Made by a program: the position numbers and the translations under genes. The notes beneath the pieces were generated by a model, which worked only from the letters and a program-made list of their open reading frames with translations, was not told where the DNA came from and made no database searches. 37,121 nucleotides of DNA from Pseudomonadota bacterium. GTDB taxonomy: Bacteria > Pseudomonadota > Gammaproteobacteria > Pseudomonadales > Pseudomonadaceae. Below, piece by piece: positions 23,173 to 31,891 of this stretch (position 1 is the first letter of the stretch; each line of letters opens with the position of its first letter). The stretch spans positions 1 through 37,121 of the forward strand of contig JAEWGL010000244.1 of assembly GCA_023388335.1 (NCBI GenBank), read 5' to 3'.

Positions 23173-25422
23173 ATGTCGCGTCAATACCTGCCATCTGCTG
23201 TTAGTTCACCCCGCATACTCGCTTCCGCGGTCGGTGTCGCCATCACTGCCTCGTCGGCTTCGCACTTTGCCCAGGCGGCGGAGCGCACCGATACCGACCG
23301 CGTTATCTCGCTGGATGCGACCAGCATCAACAGCATGCAGGACGAGACCGGCTACAAGACCGATAGCGCCACGTCGAAAAAATACACCGCGCCACTGCGT
23401 GAAACGCCGAAAAGCGTGACGGTCATCCCGCAACAGGTTATTCGCGACACCGGTGCTACCAGCCTGGTCGATGCCCTGCGCACCACGCCGGGCATCACCT
23501 TCGGTGCCGGTGAGGGTGGCAACCCAGCAGGCGATCGCCCGATCATTCGCGGCTTCAATGCTGAAAGCGATGTATTCGTCGACGGTATGCGCGACGTCGC
23601 CTCGCAGAGCCGCGAGATCTTCAACGTCGAATCGGTGGAAGTCAGCAAAGGTCCTGGCTCGGCCTTTACAGGTGCCGGTTCCACCGGTGGCAGCCTTAAC
23701 CTGGTCACCAAGACCGCCAAGCTCGGTGACGCCTACAACGGCGGCTTCACCTGGGGCTCCGACCAGACCAAGCGAACCACGCTGGATGTCAACAAGCAGC
23801 TCACCGATACCTCGGCGTTCCGCCTGAACCTGATGAAGCATGAAGCCAATGTGGCTGGTCGTGATGATGTCGATGTCAGTCGCTGGGGTGTGGCGCCCTC
23901 CTTTGCCTTTGGCCTGGGCACCGATACCCGCGTGACCGTCGGTTACTATCACCTCAAGACCGACGACATGCCGGACTATGGCATTCCGTTGAACCGCAGC
24001 GCCGACCGCAGCAAGTACAACGTCGACACGCCGGTCCATGTCGATCGCGACAATTTCTACGGGCTGAACGGACGTGACTATCGCAAGACCAGCAATGACA
24101 GCGGCACTATCCGTATCGAGCACGACCTGAACGATAACCTGACCCTGTCCAATAGCTTCCGCATGTCGCGGTCGACCCTGGACTACATCGTCAGCAACCC
24201 TGACGACAGCCGGGGCAACGTCGCCAACGGTACGGTCTATCGCTCGACCAAGAACCGTAATTCGACGTCCAAGGGTTGGGTCAACCAAACCGACTTGAGC
24301 GCCAGGTTCAACACCGGCTTCATCCAGCACAGTCTTGTTACCGGCCTGGAGTTCACCTACAGCGACACCCACAACCGTGGCTACGTGATTACCTCCGATG
24401 CCGGCACCGGCTCTATCTGCAACCCCGCACTGCTCGCTTCGGGCGACTGCACCAGCCTGCACGATCCATCGCCGGACGACAGCTGGTCCGGCAGCATCAC
24501 CGACAGCGCGGCCTATACCGATACCGACACCAAGACCAGTGCCGCCTATGTCTTCGACACCCTGGCCTTCAACGACCAGTGGTCGCTGAACCTGGGCCTG
24601 CGCTATGACGATTACCAGACCAAGTCCAGTGGCTACAGCACCGGTGGGCGTGGATCGGCGGCAGGCAATTTCTCACGCGAGAACAATGCTCACCTGTGGA
24701 ACTACCAAGTGGGGATAGTCTACAAGCCACTGCCGAACGGCAGCATCTATGCGGCCTGGTCGACCTCCAGCAACCCGTCGGGCGAAACCAGTGGCAACGG
24801 TGGTTTGGAGCTTGCCGACAACAACAGCAACCTCGACCCGGAACGCAACCGCAACTACGAGATCGGTACCAAGTGGGACTTCTTCGACGAAAATCTCTCG
24901 TTGACGGCCGCCCTGTTCCGCACCGACAAGACCAACGCCCGCATCACCGACCCGGACAATGCCACCTACCAGGTGCTCGACGGTGAACAGCGCGTGGAAG
25001 GATTGGAGCTGACCTACTCAGGCAACCTGACCAAGCAATGGAAGGTCTACGGTGGCTATACCTACATGGAGAGCGAGATCGTCAAGACCAGCAATGCGGC
25101 CAACGAAGGCAACCATATGCCGAGCACGCCACGTAACAACTTTACCTTCTGGTCGACCTATGACGTGGTTCCTCAACTGACCATCGGTGCCGGGGCCACC
25201 TTTGTCGACTCGCGCTTCGGTAACGAAGATAACTCGGTCGAGGTACCGTCCTACTGGCGTTACGATGCAATGGCCACCTACCGCCTGACCAAGAATGTCG
25301 ACCTGCAATTGAACCTGCAGAACCTGACCGACAAACGCTACTTCGACCAGGTATTCTCGACCCACTATGCCCACGTGGCCGCAGGCCGTACTGCGCTGAT
25401 GAGCGCGAACTTCCACTTCTAA
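23173..25422 (+). CDS. piuA: PiuA/Fiu-type TonB-dependent siderophore receptor
   Basis: The start at 23173 has GGAAGG at 6 bases; the frame is open 81 bases further but without a site. The 749-residue protein has a signal peptide to about residue 35 (FAQA-AER), a possible TonB box DRVISLDAT, a plug domain beginning RETPKSVTVIPQQVI and containing RPIIRGFNAESDVFVDGMRD, and a 22-stranded barrel ending in the terminal phenylalanine of SANFHF. There is no extra N-terminal signalling domain, so it does not control a sigma factor. A loop CNPALLASGDC probably holds a disulfide. Fiu/PiuA receptors import ferric catecholate or dihydroxybenzoate compounds and siderophore-linked antibiotics. Fur sites lie upstream, and a terminator follows. 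Confidence 0.93.
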   Translation: MSRQYLPSAVSSPRILASAVGVAITASSASHFAQAAERTDTDRVISLDATSINSMQDETGYKTDSATSKKYTAPLRETPKSVTVIPQQVIRDTGATSLVDALRTTPGITFGAGEGGNPAGDRPIIRGFNAESDVFVDGMRDVASQSREIFNVESVEVSKGPGSAFTGAGSTGGSLNLVTKTAKLGDAYNGGFTWGSDQTKRTTLDVNKQLTDTSAFRLNLMKHEANVAGRDDVDVSRWGVAPSFAFGLGTDTRVTVGYYHLKTDDMPDYGIPLNRSADRSKYNVDTPVHVDRDNFYGLNGRDYRKTSNDSGTIRIEHDLNDNLTLSNSFRMSRSTLDYIVSNPDDSRGNVANGTVYRSTKNRNSTSKGWVNQTDLSARFNTGFIQHSLVTGLEFTYSDTHNRGYVITSDAGTGSICNPALLASGDCTSLHDPSPDDSWSGSITDSAAYTDTDTKTSAAYVFDTLAFNDQWSLNLGLRYDDYQTKSSGYSTGGRGSAAGNFSRENNAHLWNYQVGIVYKPLPNGSIYAAWSTSSNPSGETSGNGGLELADNNSNLDPERNRNYEIGTKWDFFDENLSLTAALFRTDKTNARITDPDNATYQVLDGEQRVEGLELTYSGNLTKQWKVYGGYTYMESEIVKTSNAANEGNHMPSTPRNNFTFWSTYDVVPQLTIGAGATFVDSRFGNEDNSVEVPSYWRYDAMATYRLTKNVDLQLNLQNLTDKRYFDQVFSTHYAHVAAGRTALMSANFHF

Positions 25423-25436
25423 AGCAACTGTCCAGC

Positions 25437-25467
25437 AAGCCCCGCCCACTCAGGTGAGCGGGGCTTT
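25437..25467 (+). terminator. Intrinsic terminator between piuA and piuB
   Basis: AAGCCCCGC (25437-25445) pairs perfectly with GCGGGGCTT (25458-25466), with an extra inner CAC/GTG pairing, followed by a short T stretch. It would separate most piuA transcripts from piuB or allow partial read-through. Confidence 0.7.
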
Positions 25468-25488
25468 CGTGCACCAAAGGCAGGTTGC

Positions 25489-28083
25489 ATGCCACGCCAG
25501 CAGAGGCGGCTCGACAAGGTAATCGATGTGGTAAAGAAGACGTTATTTCAGTTGCACTGGTTCTTTGGCATTACCGCGGGCCTGGTACTGGCGCTGATGG
25601 GCATCACCGGTGCGGTCTACTCGTTCCAGGGAGAACTGCTGCGCTTGTTCAATGCCGATGTGCTCAAGGTCCAGGTGCGCCAGGAAGGCGTGCTGCCGCC
25701 TGCCGAGCTGGTGCGCCGGGTGGAGGCCGCGCAGGGCGACAACGTGTCGATGCTCTGGGTCGATACCCGCGAGGGCAACGCTGCGCGGATCTTCTTCACC
25801 CCGCCGCCAGGCGAGCGCCGCGGCGAACTGCGCTACGCCGACCCTTACACCGGCGAGCTCAAGGGCGAGGCCACAGGCCAGGGTTTCTTCAATTTCATGC
25901 TGCAGTTGCACCGCTTCCTGGCCATGGGCGACACCGGCCGGCAGATCACCGGCGCCTGTACCTTGATGCTGATCTTCTTCTGCCTCTCGGGCCTCTACCT
26001 GCGCTGGCCGCGCAAGCCGTTGAACTGGCGGGTGTGGTTGACCTTCGACTGGGCCAAAAAAGGCCGGGCGTTCAACTGGGATCTGCACGCCGTAGCGGGC
26101 ACCTGGTGCCTGCTGTTCTACCTGCTGTTCGCCCTGACCGGCCTGTTCTGGTCCTACGAATGGTACCGCGAAGGTCTGAATCGCCTGCTGGCCGATGCGC
26201 CACCGGCCGGGGAACAGCAAAAGCGTGGAGAAGGTCGAGGCCGACACGGCCAGCCTCGAGTGGATAGCAACGCGCCCCCGCTGGTGGTCGACTACGACGC
26301 CCTCTGGAAAAGTCTGCGCGATGCGGCAGGCCCTGGCCTTGCCACCTATAACCTGCGCTTGCCGCCTGTCGGCGGCCAGCCTGCGACCCTGTTCTACCTG
26401 CTCGACGACGCAGCCCACGAGCGCGCCTTCAATACCCTGACCCTGGATCCGGCCAATGGCGCGGTAAAGCGTCACGAGCAATACAACGACAAGTCGTTCA
26501 AGGCGCAGCTGCTGGCCAGCGTCTATGCCCTGCATGTCGGTAGCTATTTCGGCCTGCCAGGGCGCATCATCATGACCCTCGCCAGCCTGAGCATGCCGCT
26601 GTTCTTCGTCACCGGCTGGCTGCTGTACCTGGACCGGCGGCGCAAGAAGCGCCAGGTCCGCGCGGCCCGTGGCACCGTCAGCAGCGGCGCGGCACAAGGT
26701 GATAGCTGGCTGATTGGCTTCGCCAGCCAGAGTGGCTTTGCCGAGCAGTTGGCCTGGCAGAGCGCCAGCCAGCTGCAGGCCGCGGGGCTGCCCGTGCAGG
26801 TCAGGCCACTGGCCGAACTGGGTCAACACGAGCTGCGCCAGACCCAGCGCGCGCTGTTCGTGGTCAGCACCTTCGGCGACGGCGAAGCACCGGACAGCGC
26901 CCGCGTCTTCGAGCGCAAGGTGCTCGGCCAACCTTGGGCGCTGAATAACCTGCACTACGCCCTGCTCGCCCTCGGCGATCGCCAGTACCCACACTTCTGC
27001 GGTTTTGCCCGACGCCTGCAAGCCTGGCTAGGCGACCGCGGAGCCACCAGCGCCTTCAGCCCGGTGGAAGTGGACAGCGCCGACCCGGCCGCCTTGCAGC
27101 AATGGCAGCAGGAACTGGCACGGCTCACCGGCACCCAGCCGGTGGCCGCCTGGCAACCGCCAAGCTACGGCAACTGGACCTTGTGCCAGCGCACCCTGCT
27201 CAACTCCGATAGTCAGGGCGCGCCGGTCTACCTGCTCGGGCTGCGGCCGGAGCACCCTGCCACCTGGGAGGCGGGCGACCTGGTTGAGGTGATGCCGCGC
27301 AACGGTCAACAACGCGTCGCGCAGTTTCTCGCCGGTCTAGGGCTTGACCCCAATACGCCGGTGCAACTGGCCGGCCTGACCGAGACCCTGGCCCAGGCCC
27401 TGGCCAGCCGCAACCTGCCCACAGGCCGCGAGCACCTGGTCGGCGTGCATGCCCAGGCGCTGGTCGATTCGCTGGCGCCGATCGGCCCGCGCGAATACTC
27501 CATCGCCTCTATCGCCAGCGACGGCGTGCTGGAGCTGATCGTGCGCCAGGAGCGCCATCCCGACGGCAGCCTGGGCCTGGGCTCGGGTTGGCTGACCGAA
27601 TACCTGCCCCTGACCGGCAGCGCCAGCCTGCGTCTGCGCCGCAACAGCGGCTTCCACCTGCCAGAGGCGCCAGGACCGATGATCCTGATCGGCAATGGCA
27701 CTGGCCTTGCCGGCCTGCGCAGTCTGCTCAAGGCGCGGGTCATTGCCGGTGAACAGCGCAACTGGCTGCTGTTTGGCGAGCGTAGCCGGGCTCATGATCT
27801 GTTCTGTGGCGATGAGTTGCTTGGCTGGCACCAGCGCGGCGAGGTGGCGCGGCTGGACCTGGCGTTTTCGCGGGATCAGCCGGAGAAGATCTACGTGCAG
27901 GATGTGTTGCGCCAGCAGGCCGCAGAGCTGCGCCTCTGGCTCGACGATGGCGCCAGCCTGTACATCTGCGGCAGCCTGCAGGGGATGGCCGCGGGCGTGG
28001 ACGCGGTGCTCAACGAGGTACTGGGGGCTGAGAAGGTCCAGGCATTGATCGAGGATGGGCGCTATCGGCGCGATGTCTATTGA
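25489..28083 (+). CDS. piuB: PiuB-like PepSY membrane / CysJ-like diflavin reductase fusion
   Basis: This 864-residue inner-membrane protein joins a PepSY_TM module to a soluble reductase. Membrane helices lie near residues 24-46 (LHWFFGITAGLVLAL), 152-172, 203-226 and 357-381, with a large periplasmic part between the last two. A flavodoxin domain follows at about 404-545 (IGFASQSGFAEQLA, STFGDGEAPDSA, LGDRQYPHFCGF), then an FAD domain with REYSIASI near 667, and an NADPH-binding domain with ILIGNGTGLAGLR near 731 ending RYRRDVY, like CysJ. It resembles sulphite reductase flavoprotein but is membrane-anchored, so transfer of NADPH electrons across the membrane to reduce imported ferric siderophores is inferred. 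A GTG at 25528 behind AAGG would give 851 residues and is a plausible alternative start. Confidence 0.88.
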   Translation: MPRQQRRLDKVIDVVKKTLFQLHWFFGITAGLVLALMGITGAVYSFQGELLRLFNADVLKVQVRQEGVLPPAELVRRVEAAQGDNVSMLWVDTREGNAARIFFTPPPGERRGELRYADPYTGELKGEATGQGFFNFMLQLHRFLAMGDTGRQITGACTLMLIFFCLSGLYLRWPRKPLNWRVWLTFDWAKKGRAFNWDLHAVAGTWCLLFYLLFALTGLFWSYEWYREGLNRLLADAPPAGEQQKRGEGRGRHGQPRVDSNAPPLVVDYDALWKSLRDAAGPGLATYNLRLPPVGGQPATLFYLLDDAAHERAFNTLTLDPANGAVKRHEQYNDKSFKAQLLASVYALHVGSYFGLPGRIIMTLASLSMPLFFVTGWLLYLDRRRKKRQVRAARGTVSSGAAQGDSWLIGFASQSGFAEQLAWQSASQLQAAGLPVQVRPLAELGQHELRQTQRALFVVSTFGDGEAPDSARVFERKVLGQPWALNNLHYALLALGDRQYPHFCGFARRLQAWLGDRGATSAFSPVEVDSADPAALQQWQQELARLTGTQPVAAWQPPSYGNWTLCQRTLLNSDSQGAPVYLLGLRPEHPATWEAGDLVEVMPRNGQQRVAQFLAGLGLDPNTPVQLAGLTETLAQALASRNLPTGREHLVGVHAQALVDSLAPIGPREYSIASIASDGVLELIVRQERHPDGSLGLGSGWLTEYLPLTGSASLRLRRNSGFHLPEAPGPMILIGNGTGLAGLRSLLKARVIAGEQRNWLLFGERSRAHDLFCGDELLGWHQRGEVARLDLAFSRDQPEKIYVQDVLRQQAAELRLWLDDGASLYICGSLQGMAAGVDAVLNEVLGAEKVQALIEDGRYRRDVY

Positions 28084-28098
28084 GACCCTGTGTCCCTG

Positions 28099-28115
28099 GG
28101 GCTGCTTCGCAGCCC
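28099..28115. terminator. Short hairpin between convergent piuB and the amidase gene
   Basis: GGGCTGC (28099-28105) pairs with GCAGCCC (28109-28115) around a TTC loop in the 50-base gap between the two stops. The T-run is poor; it may act for both strands. Confidence 0.5.
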
Positions 28116-28133
28116 ATGGCAGGCCTATCTCGC

Positions 28134-28925
28134 TTAGTGCAATTCGAAGGTATCGGCATCCAGGTAGGCCGGGAAACGCGTGCGGTAGGCAGCCAGGTCC
28201 GCCGCGCTCAACACCACGGTGAATACGCCATCGGCCTCTCCGGCGCTGAGCAGGCTCTCGCCCTGGAAATCCAGGACCTGGCTGTCGCCTGAATAGGCAA
28301 AGCCTTTGCCATCGGTCCCCACCCGGTTCACCGCCGCCACATAGCACAGGTTCTCGATGCCCCGCGCTGGCAGCAGGCGGTTCCAGTGCTGGCGACGGGC
28401 CGCCGGCCAGTTCGCCGTGTACAGCAACAGGTGGGTGTCCTGGGCGTCACGGCTCCACACCGGGAAGCGCAGGTCATAGCAGATCAAGGGCCGAATCCGC
28501 CAACCCTTGAGCTCGAACTGCACCTGGCGTTCGCCGGGCGTGTAGTGCTTGTGCTCGCCGGCCATGCGGAACAGGTGGCGCTTGTCGTAATGCAGGACCT
28601 CACCGTCCGGGCGAGCCCAGAGCAGGCGGTTACGGTGGCTGCCATCGGCGGCCTCGACGATGACGCTGCCGGTGATTACCGCATCATGCTTCCTGGCCTG
28701 GGCCTTGAGCCATTTGTAGGTCGGGCCATGCTCGGGCTCGGCGAGCCGCTCGGAGTCCATGGAAAAGCCAGTGGTGAACATCTCGGGCAGGATCACCAGA
28801 TCGACATCGCCGACCTGCTCCAGCAGTAATTCAAAATGCTCGTAATTGGCCTGACGGTCCTGCCAGACCAGGGTGGTCTGCACCAGGGCGATTTTCAGGT
28901 TGGGCAGTTCACTCAGATCGCGCAT
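28134..28925 (-). CDS. Omega-amidase, YafV/Nit2-type carbon-nitrogen hydrolase
   Basis: This 263-residue enzyme starts at ATG 28925, giving MRDLSELPNLKIALVQTTLV; upstream sequence in the frame belongs to the aminotransferase gene on the same strand. The nitrilase triad is visible: E48 in ILPEMFTTGFS, K115 in HYDKRHLFR and C149 in PLICYDLRFPVWSR. These flanks match YafV/Nit2 omega-amidases, which hydrolyse 2-oxoglutaramate to 2-oxoglutarate and ammonia. The gene overlaps the 3' end of the aminotransferase gene by 13 bases, so the two are translationally coupled. That fits the glutamine transaminase / omega-amidase cycle known from methionine salvage. The exact substrate is inferred. Confidence 0.87.
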   Translation of the reverse strand: MRDLSELPNLKIALVQTTLVWQDRQANYEHFELLLEQVGDVDLVILPEMFTTGFSMDSERLAEPEHGPTYKWLKAQARKHDAVITGSVIVEAADGSHRNRLLWARPDGEVLHYDKRHLFRMAGEHKHYTPGERQVQFELKGWRIRPLICYDLRFPVWSRDAQDTHLLLYTANWPAARRQHWNRLLPARGIENLCYVAAVNRVGTDGKGFAYSGDSQVLDFQGESLLSAGEADGVFTVVLSAADLAAYRTRFPAYLDADTFELH

Positions 28926-30061
28926 AGTTTTTCCGCTGCCTGGCGCAGCGTCTCCTCGCGTTTGGCAAAGCACAGACGCACCAGACGCTGCTCGGGGATC
29001 GGTCGCTGGTAGAACACTGACACCGGAATGGTCGCCACGCCATGCTCGCGGGGCAGCCATAGGGCCATTTCCACGTCATTGAGATCAGGACGGATCTGCG
29101 AGTAGTCGACCAGTTGGAAATAGGTGCCCGCTGTGCGGTTGAAGGTGAAACGCGAGGCCTGCAGCAGGTCGCAGAACAGGTCGCGCTTGGCCTGGTAGAA
29201 GGCTGGCAGGTGCGCGATGTGCTCCGGATGCTCGGCCATGAAGTCGGCCAGGGCGCACTGCAAGGGCGTCACGCCGCAAAAGTTGACGTATTGGTGGACC
29301 TTGCGCAGCTCCAGGCTCAGCGCCGGAGGTGCGACCACGTAGCCGGTCTTCCAGCCGGTGACATGGTAGGTCTTGCCGAACGAACTGACCACGAAGGCCC
29401 GCTGAAACAGCGCTTCGTGGGCCAGCACGCTGGCATGCTCGACGCCGTCGAACACCAGGTGCTCGTAGACCTCGTCGCTGATCAGGTAAATGTCGCGATC
29501 GGCGATCAGCAGCGCCAGCTTGTCCAGGTCGTCGCGGCTGATCAACGCGCCGCTGGGATTGTGCGGCGAGTTGAGGATGATCATCCGGGTGCGTGGGCTG
29601 AGGGCGTCACTGAGTTGCTGCCAGTCGATGCTGAACTCGCCGTCACGCAGTTGCACATGCACGCAGCGTCCGCCCGCCAGTTCCACCGAGGGTTCATAGC
29701 TGTCATAGCAAGGGTCGAAGACGATCACTTCATCGCCCGCGTGGATTACCGCCTGGATGGCGCAGAAAATCGCCTCGGTGGCGCCGGGGGTGATGGTCAC
29801 CTCATGATCGGCATCCACCGCAACGCCATACTGGCGGGCGATCTTGGCCGCTACCTGCTGGCGCAGCGCCGGCAGCCCGGTCATCGGCGAATACTGGTTG
29901 TGCCCGGCGGCCACATGCCGGCCGACCGCATCGAGCAGTGCCTGGGGACCATTGAAATCGGGAAACCCCTGGGAGAGGTTCAGAGCGCCGGTTTGCACGG
30001 CGAGCTGGGACATGGTGGTGAAGATAGTCGTGCCGACGTTCGGCAGCTTGCTGGTGATCAT
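28913..30061 (-). CDS. ybdL: Methionine/glutamine aminotransferase, YbdL-like, PLP-dependent
   Basis: This 382-residue fold-type I class I aminotransferase starts MITSKLPNVGTTIFTTMSQL at ATG 30061, behind AGAGG; the longer frame upstream is not family-like. The PLP Schiff-base lysine is K230 in SSFGKTYHVTGWKTGY; NSPHNPSG (164-171) and DEVYEHL (196-202) are the usual cofactor-binding motifs, and the C-terminal RLCFAKRE carries the carboxylate-binding arginine. E. coli YbdL prefers methionine, and related enzymes use glutamine with 2-oxo-4-methylthiobutanoate. The amidase gene overlaps its end, supporting a glutamine-transaminase role. Cytosolic, dimer expected. Confidence 0.88.
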   Translation of the reverse strand: MITSKLPNVGTTIFTTMSQLAVQTGALNLSQGFPDFNGPQALLDAVGRHVAAGHNQYSPMTGLPALRQQVAAKIARQYGVAVDADHEVTITPGATEAIFCAIQAVIHAGDEVIVFDPCYDSYEPSVELAGGRCVHVQLRDGEFSIDWQQLSDALSPRTRMIILNSPHNPSGALISRDDLDKLALLIADRDIYLISDEVYEHLVFDGVEHASVLAHEALFQRAFVVSSFGKTYHVTGWKTGYVVAPPALSLELRKVHQYVNFCGVTPLQCALADFMAEHPEHIAHLPAFYQAKRDLFCDLLQASRFTFNRTAGTYFQLVDYSQIRPDLNDVEMALWLPREHGVATIPVSVFYQRPIPEQRLVRLCFAKREETLRQAAEKLCAI

Positions 30062-30173
30062 GTAGCCCTCTTTCCTGCACTGAGCATCCGGCTCGGGACG
30101 AAGCCCGAGCATAGCGGAATGATTCGGCAGGAAAAAGGTTGAAACAATCGAAGGTTGACGCACGACGTGTAGG

Positions 30174-30206
30174 AGCCCGCTGGACTGCGCTGTCGCGCAG
30201 AGAACA
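30174..30206 (+). repeat. 33-bp dispersed repeat, copy 2
   Basis: This stretch is identical to the minus strand of 19616-19648 except for one base. It is preceded by GTGTAGG, similar to the start of Pseudomonas REP elements. Confidence 0.75.
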
Positions 30207-30245
30207 ACGTCTGCAAGCGCGACATCATCCTAATGTGGGAGCATG

Positions 30246-30277
30246 CCTTGTGCCGGACCGCGCGGTCCGGCGCAAGG
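30246..30277. repeat. 32-bp near-perfect palindrome, REP-like
   Basis: The 16 bases at 30246-30261 are the inverse of 30262-30277 except for one G-U-compatible position (CCTTGTGCCGG / CCGGCGCAAGG arms). A GTGGGAGC edge lies just upstream at 30236, as in the REP at 19701. It sits 32 bases beyond the der stop and may mark its 3' end. The rest of the 30062-30309 gap shows no gene. Confidence 0.65.
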
Positions 30278-30309
30278 CCGCTCAGCAAGCCTATGCCTGC
30301 AGCATCGCC

Positions 30310-31776
30310 TTACTTGCGTTTGTCCTTGCGCTTCTTCTCGGCCTTCTTGTGGTGCGACATCAGCCGACGCTTCTTGTTGACCTGGCGGTCGGTCAGCTGG
30401 TTCTTGTTACCCTCGTAAGGGTTGTCGCTGCCTTTGTACTCGATGCGGATCGGCGTACCGACCAGTTTGAGCACCCGGCGGTAGGTGTTTTCCAGGTAAC
30501 GCGAGTAGGAACGCGGGACCTTTTCGACCTGGTTGCCGTGGATCACGATGATCGGCGGGTTGGCGCCACCGAGGTGGGCATAGCGCAGCTTGATCCGGCG
30601 ACCGTTGACCATCGGCGGCTGGTGCTCGCTGACTGCGTCTTCGAGGATCTGGGTCAGGCGACTGGTCGGCCAGCGGGTCACCGCCGACTTGAACGAGGCC
30701 TGGACCGACTTGTACAGGTTGCCCACGCCCGTGCCGTGCAGCGCGGAGATGAAGTGAATGTCGGCGAAGTCGACGAAGAACAGCCGGCGCTCCAGCTCGG
30801 TCTTCACGTAGTCGCGCTCGCCCGGCTGCATGCCATCCCACTTGTTCAGGGCAATGACGATCGCGCGGCCCGCTTCCAGGGCAAAGCCAAGCAGGTTGAG
30901 GTCATGGTCGACCACGCCCTCACGGGCGTCCATGACGAAGATCACCACGTTGGCATCCTTGATCGCCTGCAGCGTCTTGACCACCGAGAACTTCTCGACT
31001 TCCTCGTGGATCTTGCCGCGCTTGCGCACGCCCGCGGTGTCGATCAGGGTGTACTTGTCTTCATCGCGCTGGAACGGGATGTAGATACTGTCGCGGGTTG
31101 TGCCCGGCTCGTCGTAGACCACCACGCGCTCTTCACCGAGCATCCGGTTGACCAGGGTCGACTTGCCGACATTGGGGCGACCGATGATGGCGATCTTGAT
31201 GCCATCCTTCTCGCTCGGGCCGGGAATCCGCACCGCTTCCTCGCCTTCTGCGACGTTTTCGGCGAGGGCATCCTCCTCCTTGTCACGCGGCACATCGCCC
31301 AGGACGATTTCCATCAGGCTATTGATGCCACGGCCTTGGGCGCCGGCCACCGGGATGGCGTTGCCCATGCCCATCGGCGAGAACTCGGCGCGGGCGGTAT
31401 CGGGGTCGATGTGGTCAATCTTGTTGGCGACCAGGAACGATTGCTTGTTCCGCTTGCGCAAGTGCTCGGCGATCATCTGGTCGCCAGCGGTCATGCCGGC
31501 ACGGGCATCGACCAGGAACAAGACGTAGTCGGCTTCCTCGATGGCCATCAGCGATTGCTCGGCCATCTTCTCGTCCATGCCGACTTCATCACCGGTGATA
31601 CCACCGGTGTCGATCAGAATGTACGAACGACCCTGCCACACGGCCTCGCCATACTGGCGGTCGCGGGTCAGCCCGGACAAGTCGCCGACGATGGCGTCGC
31701 GGGTCTTGGTCAGGCGGTTGAACATGGTGGATTTGCCGACGTTCGGCCGGCCCACAAGGGCGATTACGGGAACCAT
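30310..31776 (-). CDS. der: Ribosome-assembly GTPase Der (EngA)
   Basis: This 488-residue protein starts MVPVIALVGRPNVGKST at ATG 31776, behind GGAG. It has two tandem GTPase domains: the first P-loop GRPNVGKST at 9-17 with DTGGITGDE and NKIDHID, the second GRPNVGKSTLVNRML at about 201-215 with DTAGVRKRGKI and NKWDGM. A C-terminal KH-like domain and a strongly basic tail (HHKKAEKKRKDKRK) follow, the latter probably contacting rRNA. Der is essential for 50S subunit maturation. It follows bamB, from which it is separated by a terminator-like hairpin, suggesting partial read-through or its own promoter. Confidence 0.96.
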   Translation of the reverse strand: MVPVIALVGRPNVGKSTMFNRLTKTRDAIVGDLSGLTRDRQYGEAVWQGRSYILIDTGGITGDEVGMDEKMAEQSLMAIEEADYVLFLVDARAGMTAGDQMIAEHLRKRNKQSFLVANKIDHIDPDTARAEFSPMGMGNAIPVAGAQGRGINSLMEIVLGDVPRDKEEDALAENVAEGEEAVRIPGPSEKDGIKIAIIGRPNVGKSTLVNRMLGEERVVVYDEPGTTRDSIYIPFQRDEDKYTLIDTAGVRKRGKIHEEVEKFSVVKTLQAIKDANVVIFVMDAREGVVDHDLNLLGFALEAGRAIVIALNKWDGMQPGERDYVKTELERRLFFVDFADIHFISALHGTGVGNLYKSVQASFKSAVTRWPTSRLTQILEDAVSEHQPPMVNGRRIKLRYAHLGGANPPIIVIHGNQVEKVPRSYSRYLENTYRRVLKLVGTPIRIEYKGSDNPYEGNKNQLTDRQVNKKRRLMSHHKKAEKKRKDKRK

Positions 31777-31800
31777 GCGGCTCTCCACTGCTTGAATTCG

Positions 31801-31832
31801 AAAAATACAAAGGCCGCTGCACAGCAGCGGCC
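31801..31832 (-). terminator. Terminator-like hairpin between bamB and der
   Basis: On the minus strand GGCCGCTG and CAGCGGCC pair around a 5-base loop (stem 31812-31832), followed by TTTGTATTTTT. A second imperfect GC hairpin lies between it and the bamB stop. It should reduce transcription from bamB into der. Confidence 0.7.
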
Positions 31833-31891
31833 GGAGTTCGGGCGGCACATACGTGCCGCTGCCCGAGGCCGGTAAGGCCTCAAGCATAGCT

